The notes beneath the pieces were generated by a model that did no database searches, was not told the DNA's origin, and saw only the letters and a list, made by a program, of their open reading frames with translations. Below are positions 8,781-17,091 of a DNA stretch of 64,000 nucleotides, piece after piece (within the stretch, counting starts at the first letter, position 1; each line of letters opens with the position of its first letter). Source of the DNA: Actinophytocola sp035995025 (GTDB taxonomy: Bacteria > Actinomycetota > Actinomycetes > Mycobacteriales > Pseudonocardiaceae); the NCBI GenBank assembly GCA_035995025.1, contig DASYKY010000058.1, positions 3,168 to 67,167 on the forward strand. Direction: 5' to 3'. The translations under genes were made by a program, and so were the position numbers.

Positions 8781-9296
8781 GTGGCAGCAGCAGAACACTG
8801 GGAGCGTGCGGGCGCGGCAACGTTGTTCGCGATCGGTGTCGGCGCGGCGATCGGCGGCGTGCGGTACGGGCTGAGCCAGGACACCGGCGCCGTCGGTCCG
8901 GGCTTCATGCCGCTGCTCGCGGGCATGCTGCTCGCCGGCGGTTCGCTGACGGTCTTGTTGCGGGTCGGCAGGCAGGCGCCGTCGCCCGGGAACACCCCCG
9001 CCGAGGCGGTCCCCGCGGACGGAGCGGAGCGCCCGCCCGTCGACCGCCGGGTCGCCATCCGGCAGATCGTGCTGGCCCTGGTCATCATGGGCATCGGCGC
9101 GGGTCTGATGTCTCTGGTCGGGTTCATCATCGCGGCGGCGGGCATCGTCTTCTGCACCCTCGTCGTGGTCGAACGGCTCGCGCTCTGGCGGGCGGTGACC
9201 GCGACGGTGGTGATCACGGCGATGCTGTGGCTCGTCGTCCACTTCCTGCTGATCCCGGTCCCGGCCGGGCCCTTCTTCCTGGCGGGCGGGCGATAG
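8781..9296 (+). CDS. tctB: Tripartite tricarboxylate transporter small membrane subunit TctB
   Basis: 171 residues starting at GTG, with four hydrophobic segments and a polar loop of about 35 residues between the second and third (near residues 70-95). TctB proteins are short four-helix partners of the large TctA subunit, with poor sequence conservation; the assignment rests on size, topology and position between tctC and tctA. The motif QDTGAVGPGFMPLLAG near residue 35 is typical of the family (GPGxxP). An upstream GGAG lies about nine bases before the start. Confidence 0.85.
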   Translation: MAAAEHWERAGAATLFAIGVGAAIGGVRYGLSQDTGAVGPGFMPLLAGMLLAGGSLTVLLRVGRQAPSPGNTPAEAVPADGAERPPVDRRVAIRQIVLALVIMGIGAGLMSLVGFIIAAAGIVFCTLVVVERLALWRAVTATVVITAMLWLVVHFLLIPVPAGPFFLAGGR

Positions 9297-9300
9297 CCGG

Positions 9301-10857
9301 ATGGACTTCTCGACGCTCCTCGGCGGCTTCCAGGAAGCCCTGTCCCTCCACAATGTCCTGTACTGCGGCCTGGGCGTGCTGATCGGGACGATCGTCGGGA
9401 TGTTGCCCGGTCTCGGCGCGAGCAGCGGGATGGCGCTGCTGCTGCCGCTCACCCTCGGCCTGTCCCCGACGACGGCACTGATTCTCCTCGCCGGGATCTA
9501 CTACGGCACCCAGTACGGCGGGACGATCAGCTCGGTCCTCGTCGCCATCCCCGGTGAGGCTTCGACGGTAGTGTCCGCTGTGGACGGACATCAGCTGGCC
9601 CTGAAGGGACGGGCCGGTCCCGCCCTGGCGATCGCGGCCATCGCGTCGTTCGTGGCGGGCACGATCTCGATCGTCCTGCTCATGGTCGCCGCGCCGCTGG
9701 TGAGCCGGATCGCGCTGAAGTTCGGGCCGCCGGAGACGTTCGCGCTGCTGCTGTTCGGCATGCTGTCGATCTCGAGCTTCTCCTCCGGCCGCATGGCCAA
9801 GGGCATCGCGATGGGTGGTCTCGGGTTGCTGCTCGGCACGGTCGGCATCGACGCGCAGTCGGGCGTGGCGCGGTTCTCGTTCGACTCGACCCAGCTGCTC
9901 GGTGGTATCGGGTTCATCGAGGTCCTCATCGGACTGTTCGCCGTCAGTGAGATCATCAAGTCGCTCGGGCAGGGTGCGCCACCACCGATCCGCACCCGCT
10001 TCCGAGACATGATGATCACCCGGACCGACCTCCGGGAGATGACCGGACCGACCCTGCGGCAGAGCGGGCAGGGCTTCCTGCTCGGGATGCTTCCGGGTGC
10101 CGGTGCGTCGGTCGCGTCCTTCCTGGCCTACGACGTCGAACGCAGGATCTACAAAGGACCAAAGAAGTGGGGTACCGGCGTTGTCGCGGCGCTCGCCGGC
10201 CCGGAGGCGGCGAACAACGCGGCGGCGAACGGCGCGTTCGCCCCGACGCTCGCGCTCGGCATCCCGGGATCGGGTGCGACCGCGATCCTGCTCGGTGCGT
10301 TCCTGCTCTTCGGCATCCAGCCCGGCCCGCTCGTGATGGTCGAGCAGTCGGACCTGGTATGGGCCCTGCTCGCGTCGTTCTACATCGGCAACGTGCTGCT
10401 CCTGATCCTCAACCTGCCGCTCGCTCCGGTCTTCGGCTCGCTGCTGCGCGTCCGCTACGCGTACCTGTACCCGGCGATCGTCGTCTTCGGGTTCCTCGGC
10501 GCGTATGCGGTGGAGAACCGCATGTGGGGCATCTGGGTGGCCTTCGTGGCGGGCATCGTCGGATACGGGCTCGACCGCCTCGGCTATCCGCTGCTGCCCA
10601 TCGTGATGGGGCTGATCCTCGGTCCGATGATGGAGGAGGCCTTCGTACAGACGCACGCGATGGGCGGCGAGAGCTTCGCGGTGTTCCTGCACCGCCCGAT
10701 CGCGCTGGTGATCCTCGCACTCTGCGTGGTCGCAATCGTGATGCCGGGCCTGCTCCGCATGCGACGCCGGCTGATCGCCCGCCGGGCGGCACCCGATGAC
10801 ACGACCGACGACGAGCCACGGATGTCCGCCCCCGTCGGTCCACACGGTCCCGCCTAG
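9301..10857 (+). CDS. tctA: Tripartite tricarboxylate transporter large permease TctA
   Basis: 518 residues with about 11-12 membrane segments, the family's usual length. Family signatures: GTIVGMLPGLGASSGMALLL near residue 30 and the repeat-related segment GFLLGMLPGAGASVASFLAY near 260, plus YYGTQYGGTISSVL and GIPGSGATAILLGAFLLFGI. It is the sodium- or proton-coupled channel subunit that takes substrate from TctC. It starts four bases after tctB. The C-terminal ~25 residues are charged and cytoplasmic. Confidence 0.93.
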   Translation: MDFSTLLGGFQEALSLHNVLYCGLGVLIGTIVGMLPGLGASSGMALLLPLTLGLSPTTALILLAGIYYGTQYGGTISSVLVAIPGEASTVVSAVDGHQLALKGRAGPALAIAAIASFVAGTISIVLLMVAAPLVSRIALKFGPPETFALLLFGMLSISSFSSGRMAKGIAMGGLGLLLGTVGIDAQSGVARFSFDSTQLLGGIGFIEVLIGLFAVSEIIKSLGQGAPPPIRTRFRDMMITRTDLREMTGPTLRQSGQGFLLGMLPGAGASVASFLAYDVERRIYKGPKKWGTGVVAALAGPEAANNAAANGAFAPTLALGIPGSGATAILLGAFLLFGIQPGPLVMVEQSDLVWALLASFYIGNVLLLILNLPLAPVFGSLLRVRYAYLYPAIVVFGFLGAYAVENRMWGIWVAFVAGIVGYGLDRLGYPLLPIVMGLILGPMMEEAFVQTHAMGGESFAVFLHRPIALVILALCVVAIVMPGLLRMRRRLIARRAAPDDTTDDEPRMSAPVGPHGPA

Positions 10858-10877
10858 CATGGACGGATTGCGCAACG

Positions 10878-12290
10878 ATGACACGAACGACGGCTGAGTC
10901 GCCGGGAAATCTCGAACGCAGGCTAGCGGAGTCCGTTGTGGACACAGTCGGCGAAGCCATTCCCGAAGCCACGATCGACGCGGCGCGCCGGCAGGTGGTG
11001 TGGACGCTCGGGTCCTGCCTGCTGGGTCTCGGCCGTGATCGGGAGGCAGGCGTCGTCGCGGCTCTGCGGGATCTTGGCGGGCCGGGAACGGCCAGCGTGA
11101 TCGGGTCCACGGCCGGTGCGTCACCGGTGACGGCGGGCGCTGTCCACGGCTACCTGGCGAAGGTGCCGGAGTACGAGGACAAGTACTGGATCGGCGGCAG
11201 CCACGGCTACGCGGTCGCGGCAGGCGTCGTGCCAGCGGCCTTCGCGATGGCGGACGCACTCGGTGGCGTGTCCGGTAAGCGACTGCTGGCCGCGATCGTG
11301 CTCGCCGTCGACCTCCAGGCGCGCCTGCTGGTGTCCACTCCGGACTACACGACCGACACCGGCTGGAACGCCACGTACCTGTACTCCTCCCTCGGCACGG
11401 CGGCCGCGGCGGCGCGGCTCATGGAGCTGGACGCCGCCCGCACCCTGGACGCGCTCGGCATCGCCTTCGCGCAGGCGGCTGGCGCGATGCAGTGCAACGC
11501 CGAGCGGGCCGGGGTGATCCCGGTGCAGCTGGCCTTCGGGGTACGCAACGGACTGTCGGCGGCGACGCTGGCCCAGCGGGGGGTGACCGGCCCGCACGAG
11601 TTCCTGACCGGCGGGTACGGGCTGTACAACCTGCAGATGGCCGGCCAGAAGCTGGACCTGGACCGGCTGCTCGACGGACTCGGCAGGCGATACCTCGGGG
11701 ACCGGATCGCGTTCAAGGCCTACCCGTGCGGGGCGGTGGCGCACCCGGCGCTCGACGCCGTGCGCGAGGTCGTGGGGGAGGGCCTCGCCGCGGAGAACAT
11801 CGAGCGTATTCGCGTGGTGGGGTCCACCCGGCTGGGCGTGATGCTCCGGGCGGCGGAGGCACCCGGGCGGAACGGCGTGACCGGTGCGTTGTTCAGCCTG
11901 CCGTGGGTACTGGCGTGCGTGGCCGTCGACGGCAACCTCGGCCTCGGCCACTTCGAGGCGGCGGCGCTCGCGGATCCCCGGTACGGGCGGGTGTCCGAGC
12001 GGATCGAGGTCGTCGCCGAGGACGCGCGGGACGACGTCGTGGCGACGGTGGAGCTGACCGACGGGCGCACGCTCGCCTCGCCGCCGGTGCGGATTCCGCG
12101 CGGCCACCCGGACCGGCCGCTGACCACCGACGAGATCATCGCCCGGTACTGGGACTGCTGGCGGCACGGCTCGCCGGACGTCCAGCAGGCCGACGCCGAA
12201 CGGGCGCTTCGGCTCATCCTCACCCTGGAACGGGTCGGCGACGCGTCCGACGTGCTCGCCTGCCTGCGCGCGAAAGGAGACGCGGGATGA
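10878..12290 (+). CDS. MmgE/PrpD family protein, copy 1
   Basis: 470 residues, full length for the family that includes 2-methylcitrate dehydratase, cis-aconitate decarboxylase and iminodisuccinate epimerase. Family features are an all-helical N-terminal domain with a conserved substrate-pocket stretch (KVPEYEDKYWIGGSHGYAVA in place of the usual NAxxxHAxDxDD), FAQAAGAMQCNAERAG, and IAFKAYPCGAVAHPALDAV. The altered pocket motif makes a true methylcitrate dehydratase unlikely; it probably acts on another hydroxy- or unsaturated polycarboxylate (inference). Its stop overlaps the start of copy 2 by four bases, so the two may form a heteromer or act in sequence. Confidence 0.85.
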   Translation: MTRTTAESPGNLERRLAESVVDTVGEAIPEATIDAARRQVVWTLGSCLLGLGRDREAGVVAALRDLGGPGTASVIGSTAGASPVTAGAVHGYLAKVPEYEDKYWIGGSHGYAVAAGVVPAAFAMADALGGVSGKRLLAAIVLAVDLQARLLVSTPDYTTDTGWNATYLYSSLGTAAAAARLMELDAARTLDALGIAFAQAAGAMQCNAERAGVIPVQLAFGVRNGLSAATLAQRGVTGPHEFLTGGYGLYNLQMAGQKLDLDRLLDGLGRRYLGDRIAFKAYPCGAVAHPALDAVREVVGEGLAAENIERIRVVGSTRLGVMLRAAEAPGRNGVTGALFSLPWVLACVAVDGNLGLGHFEAAALADPRYGRVSERIEVVAEDARDDVVATVELTDGRTLASPPVRIPRGHPDRPLTTDEIIARYWDCWRHGSPDVQQADAERALRLILTLERVGDASDVLACLRAKGDAG

Positions 12291-13708
12291 CCGTGATCGA
12301 CGAGCCCGTCGACGAGCCGGTGCGCGAGGCGCCGCGTGGGTACCCGCTGACCGAACGGCTCGCCCGGTACTGCGTCGAGCGGTCCACTGACCTGCCCGCC
12401 GCGGTGTCCGAGCAGGCGAAGTGGGTGCTGCTGGACGAGCTGGGCTGCGTCGTGGCCGGCCGGGGCCTGCCGCCCGGCCGGCTGATCGCCGAGTACGTCG
12501 CCGCGCTCGGGGGCAGCGAGCAGTCGACCGTCGTGGGAGTCGGCGACCTGCGCGTGCCCGAGGCGAACGCCGCGCTGGCCAACGCCACCTCGAGCCACGC
12601 GGACGAGATCGACGGCTCGCATGTGACGGAAGGTCACCCGGGCGCGTCCATCGTGGCGACCGCGCTGGCGGTGGCGCAGGCACGGCAGCGCACCGGCAAG
12701 GAGCTGCTGTCCGCGATCGTGCTCGGCTACGACATCGGCACCCGGCTGGTCGAGGCGGCGGGCGGGCGCAGGCACCTGATCACGACGCGGCACGTGCACA
12801 GCGACTTCCTGCACACGTTCGCCTGTGCGGCCGCGGCGGGCACGCTGCTCGGGCTGTCGGTCGACGAGATGCGGCACGCGTTCGCGCTCGCGGCGGCCTG
12901 GTCGCCGGCGACCCCGGCGGTCTTCTTCGCCGAGCGGGAACACCTGAGCAAGGCGCTCAACTGCGGGATCGTCGCGCAGGCAGGCACCTCCGCGGCGGTC
13001 CTGGCCGCGAGTGGTTTTCAGGGTCACGACAGCGCGTTCGAAGCACCGGACGGCGTGCTGGACGTCTGGACGGGCGGGCACGTCGGGCCGGAGTGGTTCG
13101 CCGATCTCGGCACCCGGGCCGCCATCGAGGACGTCAACTTCAAGTTCTTCTCGGCCGGGTACCCCATCCACGCCCCGCTGCGCGCGGGGCTTGACCTGCT
13201 GGCGGAGCACGGGATCGAGCCGGTCGACATCGTGCGGATCGAGGCGCACCTGACCACCAACTCGGCGGAGATCGTCGACGACCGGGCCATGCCGTCCATC
13301 TGCCTGCAGGACATGCTCGCCGTCGGGCTGGTGCACGGCAGGCTCGGGGTGGCCGAGGCGCACGACGCCGCTCTCCTGGACCTCCCGGAGGTCCGCAGGC
13401 TGCGCGAGCTGATCTCCGTCGTGGCGGCTCCCGACCTCGACGCCGCGAACCCACGCGGTCGCGGCGGTCGGCTGCATATCTGGACCAGCGACGGCACCGA
13501 GCACGCGCGGCTCCAGGAGTATCCGCCCGGCCATTGCCGGGCCGGTGATACCTCCTGGGACGCGCTCGTGGAGAAGTTCCTGGACAATGCGGGCGCGACG
13601 CTGGGACGTGGCCCGGCCGAGGAGGTCGTCGCGGCGGTCGCCCGCCTCGACGCCGGTGGCGACGTGGCCGACCTGGTCGCGGCGCTGGGCGCGGCGGGTC
13701 CGCGGTAG
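12287..13708 (+). CDS. MmgE/PrpD family protein, copy 2
   Basis: 473 residues, translationally coupled (ATGA) to copy 1. It keeps the classical family motif much better than copy 1: NATSSHADEIDGSHVTEGHP (around residues 103-122) holds the expected His/Asp-rich pocket, and later KFFSAGYPIHAPLRAGLDLL matches the conserved KxxPxxxxxH region. One gene of the pair is canonical and the other divergent, which suggests a catalytic plus a specialised paralogue. It ends five bases from the convergent epimerase gene, so the operon ends here. Confidence 0.87.
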   Translation: MTVIDEPVDEPVREAPRGYPLTERLARYCVERSTDLPAAVSEQAKWVLLDELGCVVAGRGLPPGRLIAEYVAALGGSEQSTVVGVGDLRVPEANAALANATSSHADEIDGSHVTEGHPGASIVATALAVAQARQRTGKELLSAIVLGYDIGTRLVEAAGGRRHLITTRHVHSDFLHTFACAAAAGTLLGLSVDEMRHAFALAAAWSPATPAVFFAEREHLSKALNCGIVAQAGTSAAVLAASGFQGHDSAFEAPDGVLDVWTGGHVGPEWFADLGTRAAIEDVNFKFFSAGYPIHAPLRAGLDLLAEHGIEPVDIVRIEAHLTTNSAEIVDDRAMPSICLQDMLAVGLVHGRLGVAEAHDAALLDLPEVRRLRELISVVAAPDLDAANPRGRGGRLHIWTSDGTEHARLQEYPPGHCRAGDTSWDALVEKFLDNAGATLGRGPAEEVVAAVARLDAGGDVADLVAALGAAGPR

Positions 13709-13713
13709 CCGGG

Positions 13714-14844
13714 TCAGGTACTGGCCGGATCCCTTGGCGCCCAACCCTCTTCGGGACTCTTCGGGTGGCGGTACGGATGCGAACGGACCGCGGCGATGTC
13801 CGGGCCGGCGACCGCGGCGAGCCCCGCGGTCGCCACGTGCCAGGCGTCGATCAGGGCATCTTCGGCCGGGTAGTCGAACCGGTCCTGCAGTCGTGCCTCC
13901 TCCTCGCCGCCGGGCGCGGGCGGGTTCGCCACCAGCCACGCCACGGTCTCGCGCAGCGCGGTGGCGGCGTCCACCACCGGCGTGTAGCCGAGGACGCCCC
14001 GCGCCTTGTCGTTGCGGACGACCCGGTGTTGCGGCTCGTGTCGCAACAGGGCGCGGCTCGGGGTGGCGTACAGGTACGGAATGTCGACGAGTTCGAGGTC
14101 GTCGACGCCGAGCACGGTGGCGGTGAACTCGATCCGCTGGCGGATCGTGTGCACCTCGTCGTCGGTCACGAGAAACTTCTGACCCGCACCGGACTCCGGC
14201 GCGTCGACGGCGCGGAGCAATGCCGCTACCGCGTTGCGCACGAACAGCCGGCTCTCCAGCTTCTGCCCGCCGTCCGCGACGACGATCCGGCGCCTGCCGT
14301 CCAGCAACCTGCGCACCACGCACCAGTCCTGCGGTTGAATCTGCCGCGGCCCGTAGACGATCGGGTACGCCAGATAGGTCGCGACATAGTCGCCGGCGGC
14401 GTGCGCGCGAAACAATGCGCGCTCCGCCTCCGCCATGCGGTGTCCGAACTTGTTGGCATGCGGGTCAACTTCCAGATGTTGGGTGGCCTCGTCCAGAATC
14501 ACCGGACGGCCGAGTCCGGGCCACCGGCCGTCGGTCGCGGCTGCCGTCGAGCCGGTGGCTCCGCCGACGGCGATGAGGCGTTCCGTCCGTCCCCGGAACA
14601 CGTCCGCCACCAACCGCAGGCGGCCGTACTGGGCGACGACGAGGTCGAACCGGCGGTCGCCGACGCCGTCCACAAGGGACTCCTGAAAATGCGGATCCGC
14701 GTGAATATGCTGCACGTCCTGGGGGAGCGGCACCTCGTGCTGGCCGCCGTGCAACACCGTGACGTGGTAGTCCCGATCGAGCAAACCCCGCACAATGTCC
14801 GGACCGGTCGGCCCGGTCCCGCCAACCACGAGCGCCGTCCTCAT
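13714..14844 (-). CDS. NAD-dependent epimerase/dehydratase-like protein
   Basis: 376 residues with an N-terminal Rossmann fold: MRTALVVGGTGPTGPDIVRG carries the extended-SDR glycine motif GGTGPTG, and FDLVVAQYG and RLIAVGG follow as later strands. I do not see a clean YxxxK catalytic pair; the region YLAYPIVYGPRQ occupies its place, so it may be an atypical (non-catalytic or isoflavone-reductase-like) member. The start at 14844 is chosen because the Rossmann motif begins immediately; an in-frame ATG at 14904 would add unrelated residues overlapping the iclR promoter. It is divergent from iclR and convergent with the prpD operon. Confidence 0.75.
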   Translation of the reverse strand: MRTALVVGGTGPTGPDIVRGLLDRDYHVTVLHGGQHEVPLPQDVQHIHADPHFQESLVDGVGDRRFDLVVAQYGRLRLVADVFRGRTERLIAVGGATGSTAAATDGRWPGLGRPVILDEATQHLEVDPHANKFGHRMAEAERALFRAHAAGDYVATYLAYPIVYGPRQIQPQDWCVVRRLLDGRRRIVVADGGQKLESRLFVRNAVAALLRAVDAPESGAGQKFLVTDDEVHTIRQRIEFTATVLGVDDLELVDIPYLYATPSRALLRHEPQHRVVRNDKARGVLGYTPVVDAATALRETVAWLVANPPAPGGEEEARLQDRFDYPAEDALIDAWHVATAGLAAVAGPDIAAVRSHPYRHPKSPEEGWAPRDPAST

Positions 14845-14880
14845 TCCGAATCGCGGCCCTTCGTCCCGGCCCGGCGTTCC

Positions 14881-14910
14881 TTGACAGATATCCGGGCGAC
14901 GCATTACTCT
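14881..14910 (+). promoter_or_regulatory. Promoter of iclR
   Basis: TTGACA (14881-14886), an 18-base spacer and TACTCT (14905-14910). The -10 element overlaps the first operator half, a layout expected for autorepression. The 5' leader would be about 75 bases. Confidence 0.55.
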
Positions 14911-14932
14911 CCTGAGAGAACAGTGATCTCTC
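14906..14932. promoter_or_regulatory. Candidate IclR operator, site 2 (double inverted repeat)
   Basis: On the minus strand 14906-14921 reads GTTCTCTCAGGAGAGT, the same motif as in front of tctC. The plus strand also shows a second perfect inverted repeat, GAGAGA (14914-14919), a 7-base spacer and TCTCTC (14927-14932). It lies between iclR and the divergent epimerase gene and could control both. Confidence 0.6.
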
Positions 14933-14991
14933 TACGATACAGCGGCCTTGAGGCAAGAGAACGAGACGCCGTTGCCTTTGGGGGGCGCGAC

Positions 14992-15798
14992 ATGACGGCG
15001 TCGGCGAACGACGGAAAGGCCGACGGGAAATCCTCGCCCGCCCCTGCGGTCTCCCGCGCGATTCAGATTCTGGAATACCTCGCGGTGGTCAAGCCACAGG
15101 CAGGCGTCTCCGAGATCGCGTCCGCGTTGCACATCAACAAGAGCACCTGTTTCAACATCCTGCGCACCCTTGCCGACGAGAGCATCGTCATCAAGGACTC
15201 CCGGTACCCGGTGTACCGCCTGGGCCCGAGGCTGATCGAGCTGGGCACGGCCAGCAGGCGCAACTTCTCGCACCGCGGCCAGATCGCGGAGGTGGTCCGG
15301 CCACTGGTGGAGTCGCTCGGCCTCACCTGCCTGATCGCGCAGGCGCTGCCCGCCGACCGGGGCGCCATCGTCGTCGACCGCATCGTGCCGCGCGGCAAGG
15401 CGGCACTGACCGCACCGATCGGCCACGTCTACCCGTTGACCGTGCCCGCCATCGGCCGCGTCATCCTCGCCGCGCGCGACATCGAGGACGTGCTGGCCTT
15501 CAGCCACGGGCTCGACGCGACCGAGGAGGAGACGTCGGCGCTCCTCGCCGCGCTCGACGTCGTCCGGGCCCGCGGCTTCAGCTCCTCGGCCGAGGAGTAC
15601 CAGGAGGACGTGAACGCGGTTGCCGCCCCGGTGTACGGCCCGACCAGGGAGATCGCGTTCGTGCTCGCTCTGATCGGGCATCCGGACGAGTTTCCCGCGT
15701 CGAAGATCGCCGAGTTCGGGCCCGCCTTGTGCGGTGTCGCGGAGCAACTTGGGGACTCATTCGCTCGAGACGGTAGTTCGTTCGGCTTCACCGGCTGA
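14992..15798 (+). CDS. IclR-family transcriptional regulator
   Basis: 268 residues. The N-terminal winged helix (about 18-80) contains SRAIQILEYLAVVKPQAGVS and LHINKSTCFNILRTLADE; the C-terminal effector domain (about 95-260) contains YPLTVPAIGRVILAARD and a terminal AAPVYGPTREIAFVLALIG, all typical of IclR. Effectors are usually small carboxylates. It is located amid the catabolic island, and matching operators precede the transporter operon, its own gene and the MaoC operon, so it is the likely local repressor. The last 42 bases overlap the 3' end of the convergent CoA-transferase gene. Confidence 0.92.
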   Translation: MTASANDGKADGKSSPAPAVSRAIQILEYLAVVKPQAGVSEIASALHINKSTCFNILRTLADESIVIKDSRYPVYRLGPRLIELGTASRRNFSHRGQIAEVVRPLVESLGLTCLIAQALPADRGAIVVDRIVPRGKAALTAPIGHVYPLTVPAIGRVILAARDIEDVLAFSHGLDATEEETSALLAALDVVRARGFSSSAEEYQEDVNAVAAPVYGPTREIAFVLALIGHPDEFPASKIAEFGPALCGVAEQLGDSFARDGSSFGFTG

Positions 15799-17091
15799 GG
15801 GTTCACTCGCCGAGGGCTCACCAGCTGAGTCTTCGGCGTGCAGGCCCGCGTTGAGCACGCCGGCGGCCTCCAGCTCGTCGAGCCGCTCGTCGTCCCAGCC
15901 GAGCAGAGTCGCGCAGATCTCCCTGCTGTGCTCGCCGAGGCGCGGGGACGCGGCCAGCTCGCCGGGCATCGCCTCGCCAGCGAACCGGATCGGGCTGCGC
16001 ACCTGCCGCACCGGTCCGGCGGTCGGGTGGTTCATGACCGCGATGGCTTCGCGTTCCCGGAGCTGCTCCTGTTCGAGTGCCTCGAGCACGTCGAGGATGG
16101 GACCGTGCGGCACGTCGGCGCGCTCGAGGATCTCCGTCCACTCGGCCCGCGTGCGTTCGCGCATGATCGCCTCGACCGCCGCTTGCAGCTCGACCCGGTT
16201 GTGCTGGCGGTCCGCGGTCGTCGCGAAGCGGGGGTCCTCGAGAAGATCGCGGCGGTCGATCGCCAGGCAGAACCGCCGCCAGAACGCACCCACGTGCAGC
16301 GCGAGCACCAGGTGTCCGTCGGCCACCTCGAACCGGCCGTACGGCACGATGTGGTGGTGGCCGCTGCCCACGCGGCCCGGGCTCTGCCCGGTCATGAACG
16401 CGAGCTGGCCCAGGTAGCCGAGGAGGCCGACCAAGCCCTCCAGCAGGCTGAGGTCGACGTGCTGCGCCTCGCCCGTGGCGTGGCGCCGGTTGAGCGCCGC
16501 GAGCACGCCGATCGCACCCCACAGGCCGCCACCGAGGTCGCCCATCGGCAGCCCGAGCTTGGTCGGCGGACCGTCCGGCTCGCCGGTGATGCTCATGGCC
16601 CCGCTGCGCGCCTGGGTCACCAGGTCGAACGACGGGCGGTCGCGCATCGGTCCCGTGCTGCCGTAGCCGCTGATCGAGCAGAGGATGATGTCCGGCTTCC
16701 GCGCCTTGAGCTCCTCGAACCCGATGCCCAGCCGGTCCATCACGTCCGGCCGGAAGTTCTCCACGACGACGTCGGACTTCGCGGCCAGCTCGAGCACGAG
16801 TTCGCGGCCTTCCGGTTTCTTGAGATCGACGACGATGCTGCGCTTGTTCCGGTTGATGGCAAGGAAATAGTGGCTCTCCCCGCCCTCGTAGAACGGCGGC
16901 AGCGTCCGGACGTGGTCGCCGCCCGGCTCCTCGACCTTGATCACTTCCGCGCCGAGGTCGCCGAGGATGCAGGTCGCGAACGGGCCGGCCAGGACGCGGG
17001 AGAGATCGAGAACGCGCACGCCCGACAGCGGCAGCCGGCCGGTGCCTGCCCCGTTGCCGTTGGCTCGCGCGTTCCCATCGGTCTCGGTCAC
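15757..17091 (-). CDS. CaiB/BaiF family CoA-transferase
   Basis: 444 residues. Class III CoA-transferase features: LSGVRVLDLSRVLAGPFATC at the N-terminus, GDHVRTLPPF, AINRNKRSIVVDLKKPEG with VVVENFRPDVMDRLG, and SGYGSTGPMRDRPSFDLVTQ. The Asp that forms the acyl-aspartyl intermediate lies in the family position within MGDLGGGLWG. It moves CoA between a donor such as succinyl-CoA and a carboxylate. Its GTG start overlaps the stop of the UGSC-partner gene (GTGA), so the three minus-strand genes form one operon. The C-terminal tail is repetitive (AGEPSASEPSAGEAE), and its gene end overlaps iclR. Confidence 0.93.
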   Translation of the reverse strand: MTETDGNARANGNGAGTGRLPLSGVRVLDLSRVLAGPFATCILGDLGAEVIKVEEPGGDHVRTLPPFYEGGESHYFLAINRNKRSIVVDLKKPEGRELVLELAAKSDVVVENFRPDVMDRLGIGFEELKARKPDIILCSISGYGSTGPMRDRPSFDLVTQARSGAMSITGEPDGPPTKLGLPMGDLGGGLWGAIGVLAALNRRHATGEAQHVDLSLLEGLVGLLGYLGQLAFMTGQSPGRVGSGHHHIVPYGRFEVADGHLVLALHVGAFWRRFCLAIDRRDLLEDPRFATTADRQHNRVELQAAVEAIMRERTRAEWTEILERADVPHGPILDVLEALEQEQLREREAIAVMNHPTAGPVRQVRSPIRFAGEAMPGELAASPRLGEHSREICATLLGWDDERLDELEAAGVLNAGLHAEDSAGEPSASEPSAGEAERTTVSSE

